Shown: in pieces, positions 8,639-17,426 of the stretch
Layout of the letters: every line of letters begins with the position of its first letter
Numbering within the stretch: the first letter of the stretch is position 1
Assembly: GCA_910579935.1 (NCBI GenBank)
Contig: CAJTVQ010000034.1
Span: 1 to 45,536 of the forward strand
Length of the DNA stretch: 45,536 bases
Reading direction: 5' to 3'
DNA from: an uncultured Lachnospiraceae bacterium
GTDB lineage: Bacteria; Bacillota; Clostridia; Lachnospirales; Lachnospiraceae
Notes under the pieces: generated by a model
Database searches by the model: none
The model's input: only the letters and a program-made list of their open reading frames with translations
What the model was told of the DNA's origin: nothing
Translations under genes and position numbers: made by a program

Positions 8639-9115
8639 ATGAAAATGGATGGAAAGGAAAAATTTAAGAGGGATGTACTCGACATCAATGATTATAACAG
8701 GCCTTATGAATGTCCAAAGTGTGGAGGATTAATGATTTTTAAGGGGTGTGGGGAATACGAATGTGAAAATTGCCGCAATATAGAATATGACGATTATGGT
8801 AAGGCGCGTAATTATATTGAGAAGCATCCGGGAGCAACATCGGGAGACATTTCCATCAATACCGGTGTGACACAGAAATCGATACGACAGATGCTGAAGG
8901 AATCGCGCCTGGAAGTGGCTACGGATTCCAGAGTGATGTTAAGGTGTGAAATGTGCGGCGCGGATATCAGGACCGGTTCTTTATGCAAGAACTGTGAAAT
9001 CGCTTATCACAGAAAACTGGAAGAAAAGCAGCGTGCGGCACATAACATGGTAGCGGGATACGGCAGCGGCAGGGAGACGGAGCAGAAAGGAGAAAGACGT
9101 TTTAGCCGTGATTAA
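8639..9115 (+). CDS. Zinc-ribbon / HTH protein of unknown role
   Basis: A 158-residue protein with two Cys clusters flanking a helix-turn-helix-like middle: CPKC...CENC at residues 25-45, TSGDISINTGVTQKSIRQML at 67-86, and CEMC...CKNC at 103-119, followed by a basic tail. The layout (ribbon, HTH, ribbon) resembles the YvyF/TIGR03826-type proteins found near flagellar genes, but no flagellar genes are here. It may bind DNA or RNA. Starts at ATG 8639 (8 bp after AAAGGG) and ATG 8645 (8 bp after AAAGG) are equally plausible. Confidence 0.75.
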   Translation: MKMDGKEKFKRDVLDINDYNRPYECPKCGGLMIFKGCGEYECENCRNIEYDDYGKARNYIEKHPGATSGDISINTGVTQKSIRQMLKESRLEVATDSRVMLRCEMCGADIRTGSLCKNCEIAYHRKLEEKQRAAHNMVAGYGSGRETEQKGERRFSRD

Positions 9116-9158
9116 ATACAGAAACGGTTAGCGGAAATGCAACAGAGAGGAAATGCAG

Positions 9159-10586
9159 ATGAAAAGAACAATAAGAAGCAGGATTCGGCTTATACTGTCG
9201 GGAATGATGATGATAATGATTTTGGCTTTTGCGGCGCCGTCCGTAAGCAGGGCGTACGTGCAGGCTTCCGGAGTCATTACGGCGGATGCCGCCAAAGTAC
9301 GGAAGGAGCCGTCTACGCAGAGTGATACGATATCGAGTCTGTTAAAAGGCGCCATGGTAACGGTCATTGATGAAGTAAAGGACAGTGCAGGTGCGCTTTG
9401 GTATAAGGTGAGTTTCGAAAACAGTACCGGATATGTGCGTTCCGATCTGATGCTGAAAGCAACGGCGCCTACGACAGCCCTGACAACGACAACTACCACC
9501 AGCAGTGTTGCCACAAATGCGTCCCAGCCGGCAGCAACACAGGTAACGGCAATCGCGGAGACCAAGGCATATGTCAGCTTTAAGAGCGCGAGAGTACGTC
9601 AGGGAGCTTCCACACAGCACGAAATAGTAGGGTCCGCAGTAGAAAATACTCCGGTAGTCATTACCGGTGAAGCAAAGGGGACGGACGGAAAGAAATGGTA
9701 CCAGGTGAGGTATACCAATCAGAACGGCCGTGAAGTGGTAGGCTTCATCCGTTCCGACTTAGTAACGGTAGGCGATCCTCCGGCTCCGGCAGCAACAGCG
9801 CCGGCGGAGACCCCGGCAGAAACTCCGGCAGAAGCGCCGGCAGATACTTCTGCTGAGCAGCCGGCGGAAGAAGCGTCCGGACAGCCGGAAGAAGGGGGAG
9901 AAGGCGCGGAAGGAAATGAGGAAGAAGGCGGCGAGGGACAACAGGTATCTGAATCGGAACCGCAGCCCGAAGATACGGTAAAACCTGATTATGAAATGGT
10001 ATATCAGGCGAACAGCGAAGGTGTGGAAGAATGGTATCTGTTTGATAATATCAACGGAACCCAGCAGTCATTGGCAAATCTGAGGGCGGCGGCAGAAGCA
10101 GGGGAAAAGCTGAGTCTGGCCAGCAGCAAGCAGGCTTCCACGCAGAAAATCATTATCATCGTACTCGGAGTGCTGGCAGCGGTGCTGGCTGTAATCGTGG
10201 CCTTTTTGCTGTTTAAGCTGAAGGATATGTATGAAGACGATGAAGAGGACGAAGAGGACGAGGATGAAGAAGAGGAAGACGAGGATGAAGAAGAGGAAGA
10301 CGAGGATGAAGAAGAGGAAGAAGAAAGGATCATCCGCAGAAGGCGTCCTGCTGCAAGCGTGAAGGAAAGACCCCAGAAACCGGCGCCTGCAGTCAAAGCG
10401 AAGCCGGTAAAGGAAAGGGAGAGAAAGCCTGCACCGGTGAAGCAGGTAGAGTATGATCCGGAAGATGAGTTTGAAGCCGGTCAGCCTGTTGTGCAGAAGC
10501 AGCAGCCAAAGAGAAAGGCAAAGAACTTTCTGATTGAAGACGATGAGTTTGAATTTGAATTCCTCAATATGGATGATAAGAAATAA
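9159..10586 (+). CDS. Membrane-anchored SH3b-domain protein with acidic tail
   Basis: Envelope protein of 475 residues. A signal peptide or N-terminal membrane segment is seen at residues 9-32. Two bacterial SH3 domains follow (about 36-98, ending GYVRSDLML, and 135-200, ending VGFIRSDLV), separated by a Thr-rich linker. Then come a Pro/Ala/Glu-rich stretch (about 207-275), a transmembrane helix near 326-348, a highly acidic Asp/Glu repeat (about 352-388) and a Lys/Arg/Pro-rich end. SH3b domains usually bind peptidoglycan, so the N-terminal half should face the wall and the charged tail the cytoplasm. ATG 9159 is 8 bp after AGAGAGG; ATG 9153 is too close to it. Function unknown. Confidence 0.8.
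   Translation: MKRTIRSRIRLILSGMMMIMILAFAAPSVSRAYVQASGVITADAAKVRKEPSTQSDTISSLLKGAMVTVIDEVKDSAGALWYKVSFENSTGYVRSDLMLKATAPTTALTTTTTTSSVATNASQPAATQVTAIAETKAYVSFKSARVRQGASTQHEIVGSAVENTPVVITGEAKGTDGKKWYQVRYTNQNGREVVGFIRSDLVTVGDPPAPAATAPAETPAETPAEAPADTSAEQPAEEASGQPEEGGEGAEGNEEEGGEGQQVSESEPQPEDTVKPDYEMVYQANSEGVEEWYLFDNINGTQQSLANLRAAAEAGEKLSLASSKQASTQKIIIIVLGVLAAVLAVIVAFLLFKLKDMYEDDEEDEEDEDEEEEDEDEEEEDEDEEEEEERIIRRRRPAASVKERPQKPAPAVKAKPVKERERKPAPVKQVEYDPEDEFEAGQPVVQKQQPKRKAKNFLIEDDEFEFEFLNMDDKK
10254..10316 (+). repeat. 21-bp in-frame tandem repeat, three copies
   Basis: The unit GAAGACGAGGATGAAGAAGA plus G occurs at 10275-10295 and 10296-10316, with a one-base variant at 10254-10274. Being a multiple of three it only lengthens the acidic EDEDEEE tract of the SH3b protein. 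Such a tract can change copy number by slippage. Confidence 0.85.
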
Positions 10587-10687
10587 AAAGGTTGCTTTTC
10601 ACCCGTCCAATAGAAAGATTGAGGGAATAAACGGCTCAAAGGGCGGCGGGGCAGCCGGTCCATTGCTTTAAAGTTTTACGCGATGGT

Positions 10688-10728
10688 ATACCGGTATGAT
10701 GTCCCCGCTTCTTTTCGATAGAACGGGG
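10688..10728 (+). promoter_or_regulatory. Palindrome and SD-covering hairpin before gntR-clpC
   Basis: A perfect 10-bp palindrome ATACCGGTAT (10688-10697) overlaps the -10-like TATGAT (10695-10700). It is followed by a hairpin in which CCCCG (10703-10707) pairs with CGGGG (10724-10728) and TTC (10709-10711) with GAA (10721-10723). The GGGG of this stem is the likely ribosome binding site of ATG 10736. The palindrome could be an operator for the GntR product. No good -35 box is visible. Confidence 0.45.
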
Positions 10729-10735
10729 TTGTAAG

Positions 10736-11113
10736 ATGATAATTGAGATTGATTTTAACAGCGATGAGGCGCTGTACCTGCAGCTGAGGAACCAGATCAT
10801 CCTTGGAATAGCAACATCCAGAATACGGGAAGGGGACGAACTTCCCAGCGTAAGGCAGCTGGCAGAGGATATCGGGATAAACATGCATACGGTGAATAAA
10901 GCATATACTGTATTGAAGCAGGAAGGGTTTGTCAAGGTGGACAGGCGCAGGGGTGCAGTGATTTCCATTGATGCCGACCGTTTGGAGGCGATAGAAGAAT
11001 TAAGGGGAAATCTGAAAGTGATTCTTGCGAAGGGAATCTGTAAGAATATTTCCAGAGAAGAAGTGCATGCTCTTATAGATGAGATATATGAAGATTATGG
11101 AGGTCTGGATTGA
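10736..11113 (+). CDS. Short GntR-family regulator (YhcF type)
   Basis: A 125-residue DNA-binding repressor-like protein. The winged HTH fills residues 10-75 (YLQLRNQIILGIATSRI, then DELPSVRQLAEDIGINMHTV, then KAYTVLKQEGFV). The C-terminal part is only a short helical tail, as in the YhcF/YtrA subfamily, with no effector domain. Its stop overlaps the clpC start (TGATG), so the two are translationally coupled. YhcF-type regulators are usually next to ABC transporters; here the partner is a Clp ATPase. The palindrome upstream may be its own operator (inference). Confidence 0.9.
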   Translation: MIIEIDFNSDEALYLQLRNQIILGIATSRIREGDELPSVRQLAEDIGINMHTVNKAYTVLKQEGFVKVDRRRGAVISIDADRLEAIEELRGNLKVILAKGICKNISREEVHALIDEIYEDYGGLD

Positions 11114-13557
11114 TGCAGTCACAGTTTACGGATAAGGCAAAGGCAGCGCTGCTGTTGGCGGAAAAGACCGCGGCAAGCCTGCGTCAGGGTTATGTGGGAA
11201 CGGAACATATTCTGACGGGGCTTTTGCGGGAAGGAACCGGGGTGGCAGCCAAAGTACTGGCGGCTAACGGATTGGAAGAGATACAGCTTTTGGAGATGAT
11301 CCGCGATTTGATCACTCCGGATAAAGGCGTTCTGGCAAAGGACAGGGACGGGTATTCCCCGCGTGCATTGAAAATATTGGATGAATCCCACAGGCAGGCG
11401 GAGCGGTTTGATGCAGGAAAGACAGGGACGGAGCATATTCTGCTGGCGCTTATCAGGGAAGGGGAAAACGTGGCTGTACGGCTGTTAAATACCCTGGGGG
11501 TATCGGTGCAGAAAGTTTATGTGGATACGCTGATCGCCATGGGAGAAGACGGAGCTTTGTATAAGGAAGACTTGGGGAAAAAGCAAAGCGGCAGGAAGAA
11601 AGGCGGCGCATCCGTACTGGAGCAGTACAGCCGCGACCTGACGGCACTGGCAAGAGCGGGGGAACTGGACCCGGTCATCGGGCGCGAAGATGAAATCGGC
11701 CGCGTGATTCAGATTTTAAGCCGCAGGACGAAAAATAATCCCTGCCTGATCGGAGAGCCGGGGGTTGGTAAGACAGCGGTTGTGGAAGGTCTGGCGTTGC
11801 GCATCGTATCGGGTGAGGTGCCTTTTACGGTACAGAACAAGAGAGTGCTGACACTGGATCTATCCGGAATGGTAGCCGGGAGCAAGTACCGGGGAGAATT
11901 TGAGGAAAGGATAAAGAAAGTCATACGGGAGGTCATTGAGGACGGCAATGTGATTTTGTTTTTGGACGAGATGCATACCATCATCGGTGCAGGAGGTGCA
12001 GAAGGCGCCATTGATGCTTCCAATATATTGAAGCCGTCCCTGGCAAGAGGGGAAATCCAGCTGATAGGGGCTACGACCATAACCGAGTACCGGAAGTATG
12101 TGGAAAAAGATGCGGCTCTGGAGCGCAGGTTTCAGCCGGTGAATGTGGAAGAACCTACCGAGGAAGAAGCAATCCGCATTTTAAAAGGAGTTGCGGGCAA
12201 ATATGAAGAGCATCACCATGTAACCATAGAGGATGCCGCACTGGAGGCGGCGGTACGTCTTTCCACCCGTTATATCAATGACAGGAATCTGCCGGACAAA
12301 GCCATTGATCTGATCGATGAAGCGGCTTCCGCATTGCGGCTTAAGACGATGCGTATGCCGGATAAGATGAAGGAACTGGGAGAGCAGATTGCGAAAATGG
12401 ATGTGCAGATTGAGCGTTCCATCCGTATGGAAGCGTTCAGTCAGGCGGGTGAGATAAAGCATCACCAGGATGAGCTGATAAAGAAATATGACCGGATGAA
12501 ACAGCGTTTTGACCGGGAACAGGAAGAACGCAGGTACGTGGTGGGGGAAAACGAGATAGCGGAAGTCGTTGCCATGTGGACGAAGATACCGGTAAAGAAA
12601 CTGGCTGAAAAGGAAAGTGAGCGGCTGCTTAAGCTGGAATCCATTCTCCATAAACGGGTCATCGGACAGGAAGAGGCAGTAGCGGCAGTGGCGAAAGCGA
12701 TGCGCAGAGGGCGGGTAGGCTTACAGGATCCCAACCGTCCGATCGGTTCGTTCCTTTTCCTTGGGCCTACGGGCGTGGGCAAGACGGAGCTGAGCAAGGC
12801 GCTGGCAGAGGCGATGTTTGGTTCGGAGAATGCCCTGATACGCGTGGATATGTCGGAATATATGGAAGGACATTCCGTTTCCAAGATGATAGGTTCTCCT
12901 CCGGGATATGTGGGGTTTGACGAAGGAGGACAGCTGAGCGAAAAAGTAAGGCGTAATCCATACTCGGTGGTATTGTTTGATGAAATAGAAAAAGCCCATC
13001 CGGACGTATTCAACATACTGCTTCAGGTATTGGATGACGGGCATATAACGGATTCCAAAGGGCGTAAGGTGAATTTTAAGAATACCATTCTGATCATGAC
13101 TTCCAATGCGGGCGCGCAGAGGATTGTGGATCCGAAAAATCTGGGATTTTCTACCCAGACGGATGAAAAGAAGGATTATGATAAGATGAGGTCCGGAGTC
13201 ATGGAGGAAGTGAAAAGGCTGTTCAAGCCGGAGTTCATCAACCGTATTGATGAGATTATGGTATTCCATCCACTGAATAAAGAAGACATGAAGAGGATCA
13301 TCACACTGCTGTCAAAGAATCTGACCGCGCGCTGCAAAGAACAGATGGATATTGAACTAACGATTACGCCGGCTTTGAAGGAGTATATCATAGAGGCCTA
13401 TGCGGATCTGAAAATGGGAGCAAGGCCCTTAAAGCGTGCCATCCAGACGGTAGTGGAAGATGCGCTGGCAGAAGAAATACTGGCGGGCAGTATCAAGGCG
13501 GGCGACCACGTGAGTGCGGGAGTGAAAGAAAAAAAGGCAGTTTTCCGCGTAAAGTAA
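11113..13557 (+). CDS. clpC: ATP-dependent Clp protease ATPase subunit ClpC
   Basis: Hsp100 unfoldase that feeds substrates to ClpP. In order: two Clp N repeats (FTDKAKAALLLAEKTA at 4-19, SPRALKILDESHRQA near 78), AAA-1 with Walker A GEPGVGKT near 214 and Walker B LFLDEMHT near 281, a middle region with an UVR-like coiled coil near 430-470, then AAA-2 with Walker A GPTGVGKTE near 552 and LFDEIEKAHPD near 620. The 814-residue length is normal for ClpC. ATG 11113 follows GGAGG (11099-11103) by 9 bp and overlaps the gntR stop by one base; TTG 11110 is less likely. ctsR, mcsA and mcsB, the usual neighbours, are missing here. Confidence 0.95.
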   Translation: MQSQFTDKAKAALLLAEKTAASLRQGYVGTEHILTGLLREGTGVAAKVLAANGLEEIQLLEMIRDLITPDKGVLAKDRDGYSPRALKILDESHRQAERFDAGKTGTEHILLALIREGENVAVRLLNTLGVSVQKVYVDTLIAMGEDGALYKEDLGKKQSGRKKGGASVLEQYSRDLTALARAGELDPVIGREDEIGRVIQILSRRTKNNPCLIGEPGVGKTAVVEGLALRIVSGEVPFTVQNKRVLTLDLSGMVAGSKYRGEFEERIKKVIREVIEDGNVILFLDEMHTIIGAGGAEGAIDASNILKPSLARGEIQLIGATTITEYRKYVEKDAALERRFQPVNVEEPTEEEAIRILKGVAGKYEEHHHVTIEDAALEAAVRLSTRYINDRNLPDKAIDLIDEAASALRLKTMRMPDKMKELGEQIAKMDVQIERSIRMEAFSQAGEIKHHQDELIKKYDRMKQRFDREQEERRYVVGENEIAEVVAMWTKIPVKKLAEKESERLLKLESILHKRVIGQEEAVAAVAKAMRRGRVGLQDPNRPIGSFLFLGPTGVGKTELSKALAEAMFGSENALIRVDMSEYMEGHSVSKMIGSPPGYVGFDEGGQLSEKVRRNPYSVVLFDEIEKAHPDVFNILLQVLDDGHITDSKGRKVNFKNTILIMTSNAGAQRIVDPKNLGFSTQTDEKKDYDKMRSGVMEEVKRLFKPEFINRIDEIMVFHPLNKEDMKRIITLLSKNLTARCKEQMDIELTITPALKEYIIEAYADLKMGARPLKRAIQTVVEDALAEEILAGSIKAGDHVSAGVKEKKAVFRVK

Positions 13558-13683
13558 AGAGGAACCGGGAAGTTCTGTGTTTTGTGAATTTTTTAGTGGA
13601 ATTCGCAGTGGAAATATATTATACTAACTATATGATATGTGCGTTCAAACGCAAGTGAGGAAGATACTTAGGAGGATAAGGAA

Positions 13684-14094
13684 ATGGCAGCTGTGGAAGA
13701 ATTACTCCGTGCGGAAGACGGGGGCGCAATCAGTTTTGGAAATCACAGACTGAATGAAAAAGCAAAGCTGGAGGATTTTGAGTTTGGCGGGGATTTATAT
13801 AAGGTAAAGACATATAAGACGATGACCAAACTGGAACGAAACGGCATGTTTGTGTACGAATCGGTACCTGGTACCAGTGTGAATGATTTCAAAGAAGTAC
13901 CGGAGGGCATCAGTTTTCGTGTGGAAGGAGAAGAAGATGCACAGATTACGGTAGGACTTCAGGATGAAACGGAATACGAAGTGTCCATAAATGGCGAAAG
14001 CATAGGAAAGATGAAGACCAATTTGGGCGGTAAACTGAATCTGAGCGTGGAATTAGCCGGAGCAGGGGAAGTGGAAGTAAAAGTAGTGAAATAA
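13684..14094 (+). CDS. Conserved small protein, often labelled endosialidase
   Basis: A 136-residue acidic soluble protein starting AAVEELLRAEDGGAISFGNH and containing GDLYKVKTYKTMTKLERNGM and MFVYESVPGTSV. I recall close relatives in many Lachnospiraceae carrying the name endosialidase, but nothing resembling a sialidase catalytic site (Asp boxes, Arg triad) is visible and the protein is far too short, so that name should not be trusted. The C-terminal half looks like a small beta-sandwich (VSINGESIGKM...VELAGAGEVEV). Upstream there is a -10-like TATACT (13620-13625) and a strong GGAGGATAAG site; a terminator follows at 14170. It is probably monocistronic and well expressed. Confidence 0.8.
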   Translation: MAAVEELLRAEDGGAISFGNHRLNEKAKLEDFEFGGDLYKVKTYKTMTKLERNGMFVYESVPGTSVNDFKEVPEGISFRVEGEEDAQITVGLQDETEYEVSINGESIGKMKTNLGGKLNLSVELAGAGEVEVKVVK

Positions 14095-14169
14095 GTTACC
14101 GTTGAAGCTGGCGTTCATGTAAATGCCGCCATGGGAAACTGCAATAGAAGGAAAATGCCGGAATAAAAA

Positions 14170-14206
14170 ACGGGACGGTCATCGAAAGGGTGAAAGTCCC
14201 GTTTTT
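14170..14206 (+). terminator. Rho-independent terminator
   Basis: ACGGGAC (14170-14176) pairs with GTCCCGT (14196-14202) across a 19-base loop and is followed by TTTT. An A-run precedes the stem. It ends the 13684-14094 gene, 23 bp before radA starts. Confidence 0.75.
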
Positions 14207-14228
14207 GCGGAACTTAAAAGGAGGCAAA

Positions 14229-15614
14229 ATGGCAAAGGGAAAAGATACTACCGTATTTTTTTGTCAGGAATGCGGGTACGAATCCGCAAAATGGATGGGC
14301 CAGTGTCCGGGCTGTAAGGCGTGGAACACATTGGTAGAAGAAAAGGTGAACAGAACGGCAAAAGGCATGGGAGGCGCCGTAAAAACAGGTGCGTTGGGCA
14401 GTACGGGGAGAAGGGCAGAGCCTTCCCGGCTGTCGGAGGTATCGTTAAGCAGTGAGGACCGGATCGGCACCGGCATGGAAGAACTGAACCGTGTTCTGGG
14501 CGGGGGGATCGTTCCCGGTTCCCTGACGCTGGTTGGCGGCGACCCAGGTATCGGAAAATCCACGCTTCTTCTTCAGGTCTGTCAGAAACTGGCGAACGCC
14601 AAACGGAAAGTGCTGTATATATCGGGAGAGGAGTCTCTGAAGCAGATCAAGCTGCGGGCGAACCGGATCGGGCCGATAGGGGATGAGTTTCTGCTTTTGT
14701 GTGAGACGAATCTTGCGGTGGTGGAAGAAGCCATACGGCGTATCCGGCCGGATGCGGTCGTGATCGATTCCATTCAGACGATGTACAGCGAGGAAGTGGC
14801 ATCTGCACCCGGAAGCGTATCGCAGGTGCGGGAGGCTACCAATGTATTTCTGCAGCTGGCCAAGGGGATGAACGTTCCGGTGTTTATTGTCGGACATGTG
14901 ACGAAAGAGGGCACGGTGGCAGGGCCGAGAGTGCTGGAACATATGGTAGATACGGTACTGTATTTTGAAGGGGACAGACATGCCTCCTACCGGATCTTAC
15001 GCGGGGTGAAGAACCGTTTTGGTTCCACTAACGAAATCGGTGTTTTCGAGATGAAGGAAGAGGGGCTGGCAGAAGTAAAGAACCCTTCCGAATTTATGCT
15101 GGACGGCAGACCGGAAAATGCCAGCGGTTCCGTGGTGGCCTGTTCCATGGAGGGAACAAGGCCCATTTTAATCGAGATACAGGCGCTGGTCTGCGGCAGT
15201 AATTTCGGTATTCCGCGCAGACAGGCCATCGGAACGGATTTTAACAGACTGAATCTGCTGATGGCGGTGCTGGAAAAGAGGGTCGGCTTACAGATGTCCG
15301 GCTGTGATGCCTATGTGAATCTGGCAGGCGGAATTAAGATTACGGAACCTGCCATTGATCTGGGGATTGTGATGGCCATTGTTTCCAGCTTTAAGAACCG
15401 GGCCGTGGATGACCGGATGATCGTGTTCGGTGAAGTGGGACTAAGCGGCGAGGTTCGGTCGGTGAGTATGGCAGGGCAGCGGGTGGCGGAAGCATGGAAG
15501 CTGGGATTTACGACCTGTGTACTGCCGGCGGTCTGCGCAGAACGGGAGAAAGGACCGGAAGGGATGAAAATCATAGGCGTAAGATCGGTGGCGGATGCCA
15601 TAGACCTGATTTAA
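14229..15614 (+). CDS. radA: DNA repair protein RadA
   Basis: RecA-like ATPase acting on branched DNA during recombination. The 461-residue product has an N-terminal C4 zinc finger (FFCQECGYESAKWMGQCPGC, residues 10-29), Walker A GGDPGIGKSTL near 103-113, Walker B AVVIDSIQTM, the RadA-specific KNRFG motif near 261, and a C-terminal Lon-like domain. ATG 14229 after AAAGGAGG (14217-14224) gives the typical start MAKGKDTTVFFCQECG; the longer in-frame start at 14190 lies inside the preceding terminator and is rejected. Confidence 0.96.
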   Translation: MAKGKDTTVFFCQECGYESAKWMGQCPGCKAWNTLVEEKVNRTAKGMGGAVKTGALGSTGRRAEPSRLSEVSLSSEDRIGTGMEELNRVLGGGIVPGSLTLVGGDPGIGKSTLLLQVCQKLANAKRKVLYISGEESLKQIKLRANRIGPIGDEFLLLCETNLAVVEEAIRRIRPDAVVIDSIQTMYSEEVASAPGSVSQVREATNVFLQLAKGMNVPVFIVGHVTKEGTVAGPRVLEHMVDTVLYFEGDRHASYRILRGVKNRFGSTNEIGVFEMKEEGLAEVKNPSEFMLDGRPENASGSVVACSMEGTRPILIEIQALVCGSNFGIPRRQAIGTDFNRLNLLMAVLEKRVGLQMSGCDAYVNLAGGIKITEPAIDLGIVMAIVSSFKNRAVDDRMIVFGEVGLSGEVRSVSMAGQRVAEAWKLGFTTCVLPAVCAEREKGPEGMKIIGVRSVADAIDLI

Positions 15615-15665
15615 CAGGCAGGGGACGGATGAGACAGGGAAACGGGATGGAAGGAGTTTTGAGTT

Positions 15666-17426
15666 TTGAAGAAATTACTGGTATATTTAAGGAATTACAA
15701 AAAAGAAACAGTGATGGCTCCGCTTTTTAAAATGCTGGAGGCTTCCTTTGAACTGTTTGTGCCGCTTGTTATGGCACAGATCATTGACACGGGGATCGGA
15801 CAGGGGCAGAGGGGAATGATTCTGAATATGGGGCTGCTTCTGCTTGCCCTTGCGCTGATCGGGCTGGTGTGTTCCATTACGGCGCAGTTCTTTGCGGCAA
15901 AGGCGGCGGTGGGATTTTCCACGGAACTGAAACACGCACTGTTTCAGCATATTCAGACGCTGTCGTTTTCGGAAATGGATACCATCGGGACTTCTACGCT
16001 GATTACGAGAATGACCAGCGACGTGAATCAGGTACAGTCAGGAGTGAATCTGGTGCTCCGGCTGTTTCTGCGTTCCCCGTTCATTGTATTCGGCGCGATG
16101 GTGATGGCATTTACCATTGACGTAAAGGCGGCACTTGTGTTTGTGGTGACGATACCGCTGCTCTGCATCGTTGTGTTTGGAATTATGATCATCAGTATGC
16201 CTTTATACAAGAAGGTGCAGGCAGGACTGGACAGAATTCTGGGAATCACGAGGGAAAACCTGACGGGAGCCAGAGTGGTGCGGGCTTTCAATAAGGAAGA
16301 ATCGGAAATCGTCCGCTTTCAGGAAGGGAATGAGTCGCTGACGAAAATGCAGATGTTTGTGGGGAAGATATCCGCACTCATGAATCCGGTGACTTATATC
16401 ATTATCAACGGTGCGGTTATTGTACTGATCTGGACAGGGGCATTGCAGGTGGAGGCCGGATATATCACGCAGGGCGAGGTGGTAGCGCTGGTGAATTACA
16501 TGTCGCAGATTTTGGTGGAACTGATCAAGCTGGCAAACCTGATCATTACCGTAACGAAGGCGTTTGCCTGTGCCAACCGCATTGAGGCGGTGTTTGAAAC
16601 ATCGTCCAGCCTGGTGTCGCCGGAAAAGGGGAAAGAGGCGGCAGTTTCTATTCCACCGGTTTCTGTTCCGCCGGCGTCTGTTCCTGCCGTTTCCTTTGAG
16701 CATGTATGCCTGACGTATAAGAATGCGGGAGCGGAATCTTTGACGGATATTCATTTTCAGGTTCAGAAGGGACAGACCATCGGCATCATCGGCGGTACGG
16801 GTTCCGGAAAATCATCCGTGGTAAATATGATTCCCAGATTTTACGATGCCACAAAAGGCAGGGTGATGGTAAACGGTGTGGATGTACGGGATTATACCTT
16901 AGCCGAACTGCGTGATAAGATCGGCATGGTCATGCAGAAAGCCGTATTATTCAAAGGAACGATACGGGAAAATCTGCTGTGGGGCAGGGAGGATGCCACA
17001 GAGGAAGAACTGTGGAGTGCACTGGAAATTTCCCAGTCCAGGGAATTTGTGGAGACAAAGGACGGAGGACTGGATGCGCAGGTGGCACAGGCAGGCAAAA
17101 ATCTGTCCGGCGGTCAGAAGCAGAGACTGACGATTGCAAGGGCCCTGGTACGCAGGCCGGAAATCCTCATATTGGATGACAGCGCTTCCGCATTGGATTT
17201 TGCTACCGATGCCAAACTGCGTAAGGCGATTCGGGAGATGGAAGATGCTCCCACCGTGTTTATCGTTTCCCAAAGGGCGGCTTCCATCCAGTATGCGGAT
17301 GCCATTATTGTTATGGACGATGGGGAAATTGCAGGAATGGGAACCCATGATCAGCTGATGGAAAGCTGCGGGGTATACAGGGAAATTTACGATTCCCAGT
17401 TCAAAAAGGAGGGGCGGGTATCATGA
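15666..17426 (+). CDS. ABC exporter half, degenerate ATP site (heterodimer subunit A)
   Basis: Transmembrane domain fused to an ATPase: six membrane helices in residues 15-320, then the NBD. Walker A GGTGSGKSS is near 377 and signature LSGGQKQR near 480. The Walker B is followed by Asp instead of the catalytic Glu (LDDSASALD near 501), and the switch His is Gln (VSQRAAS near 534). These are hallmarks of the inactive site of heterodimeric exporters such as TM287/288, BmrCD and LmrCD, so the partner is the next gene, which overlaps by 4 bp. Starts at TTG 15666, 9 bp after AAGGAG (15651-15656). The linker before the NBD holds a Pro-Val repeat (VSIPPVSVPPASVP). Substrate unknown, possibly drugs or lipids. 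Confidence 0.92.
   Translation: MKKLLVYLRNYKKETVMAPLFKMLEASFELFVPLVMAQIIDTGIGQGQRGMILNMGLLLLALALIGLVCSITAQFFAAKAAVGFSTELKHALFQHIQTLSFSEMDTIGTSTLITRMTSDVNQVQSGVNLVLRLFLRSPFIVFGAMVMAFTIDVKAALVFVVTIPLLCIVVFGIMIISMPLYKKVQAGLDRILGITRENLTGARVVRAFNKEESEIVRFQEGNESLTKMQMFVGKISALMNPVTYIIINGAVIVLIWTGALQVEAGYITQGEVVALVNYMSQILVELIKLANLIITVTKAFACANRIEAVFETSSSLVSPEKGKEAAVSIPPVSVPPASVPAVSFEHVCLTYKNAGAESLTDIHFQVQKGQTIGIIGGTGSGKSSVVNMIPRFYDATKGRVMVNGVDVRDYTLAELRDKIGMVMQKAVLFKGTIRENLLWGREDATEEELWSALEISQSREFVETKDGGLDAQVAQAGKNLSGGQKQRLTIARALVRRPEILILDDSASALDFATDAKLRKAIREMEDAPTVFIVSQRAASIQYADAIIVMDDGEIAGMGTHDQLMESCGVYREIYDSQFKKEGRVS

Noticed and set aside
10004..10396. Ser-rich open frame on the minus strand
   Set aside because: The poly-Ser run is the antisense reading of the Glu/Asp repeats of the SH3b protein.
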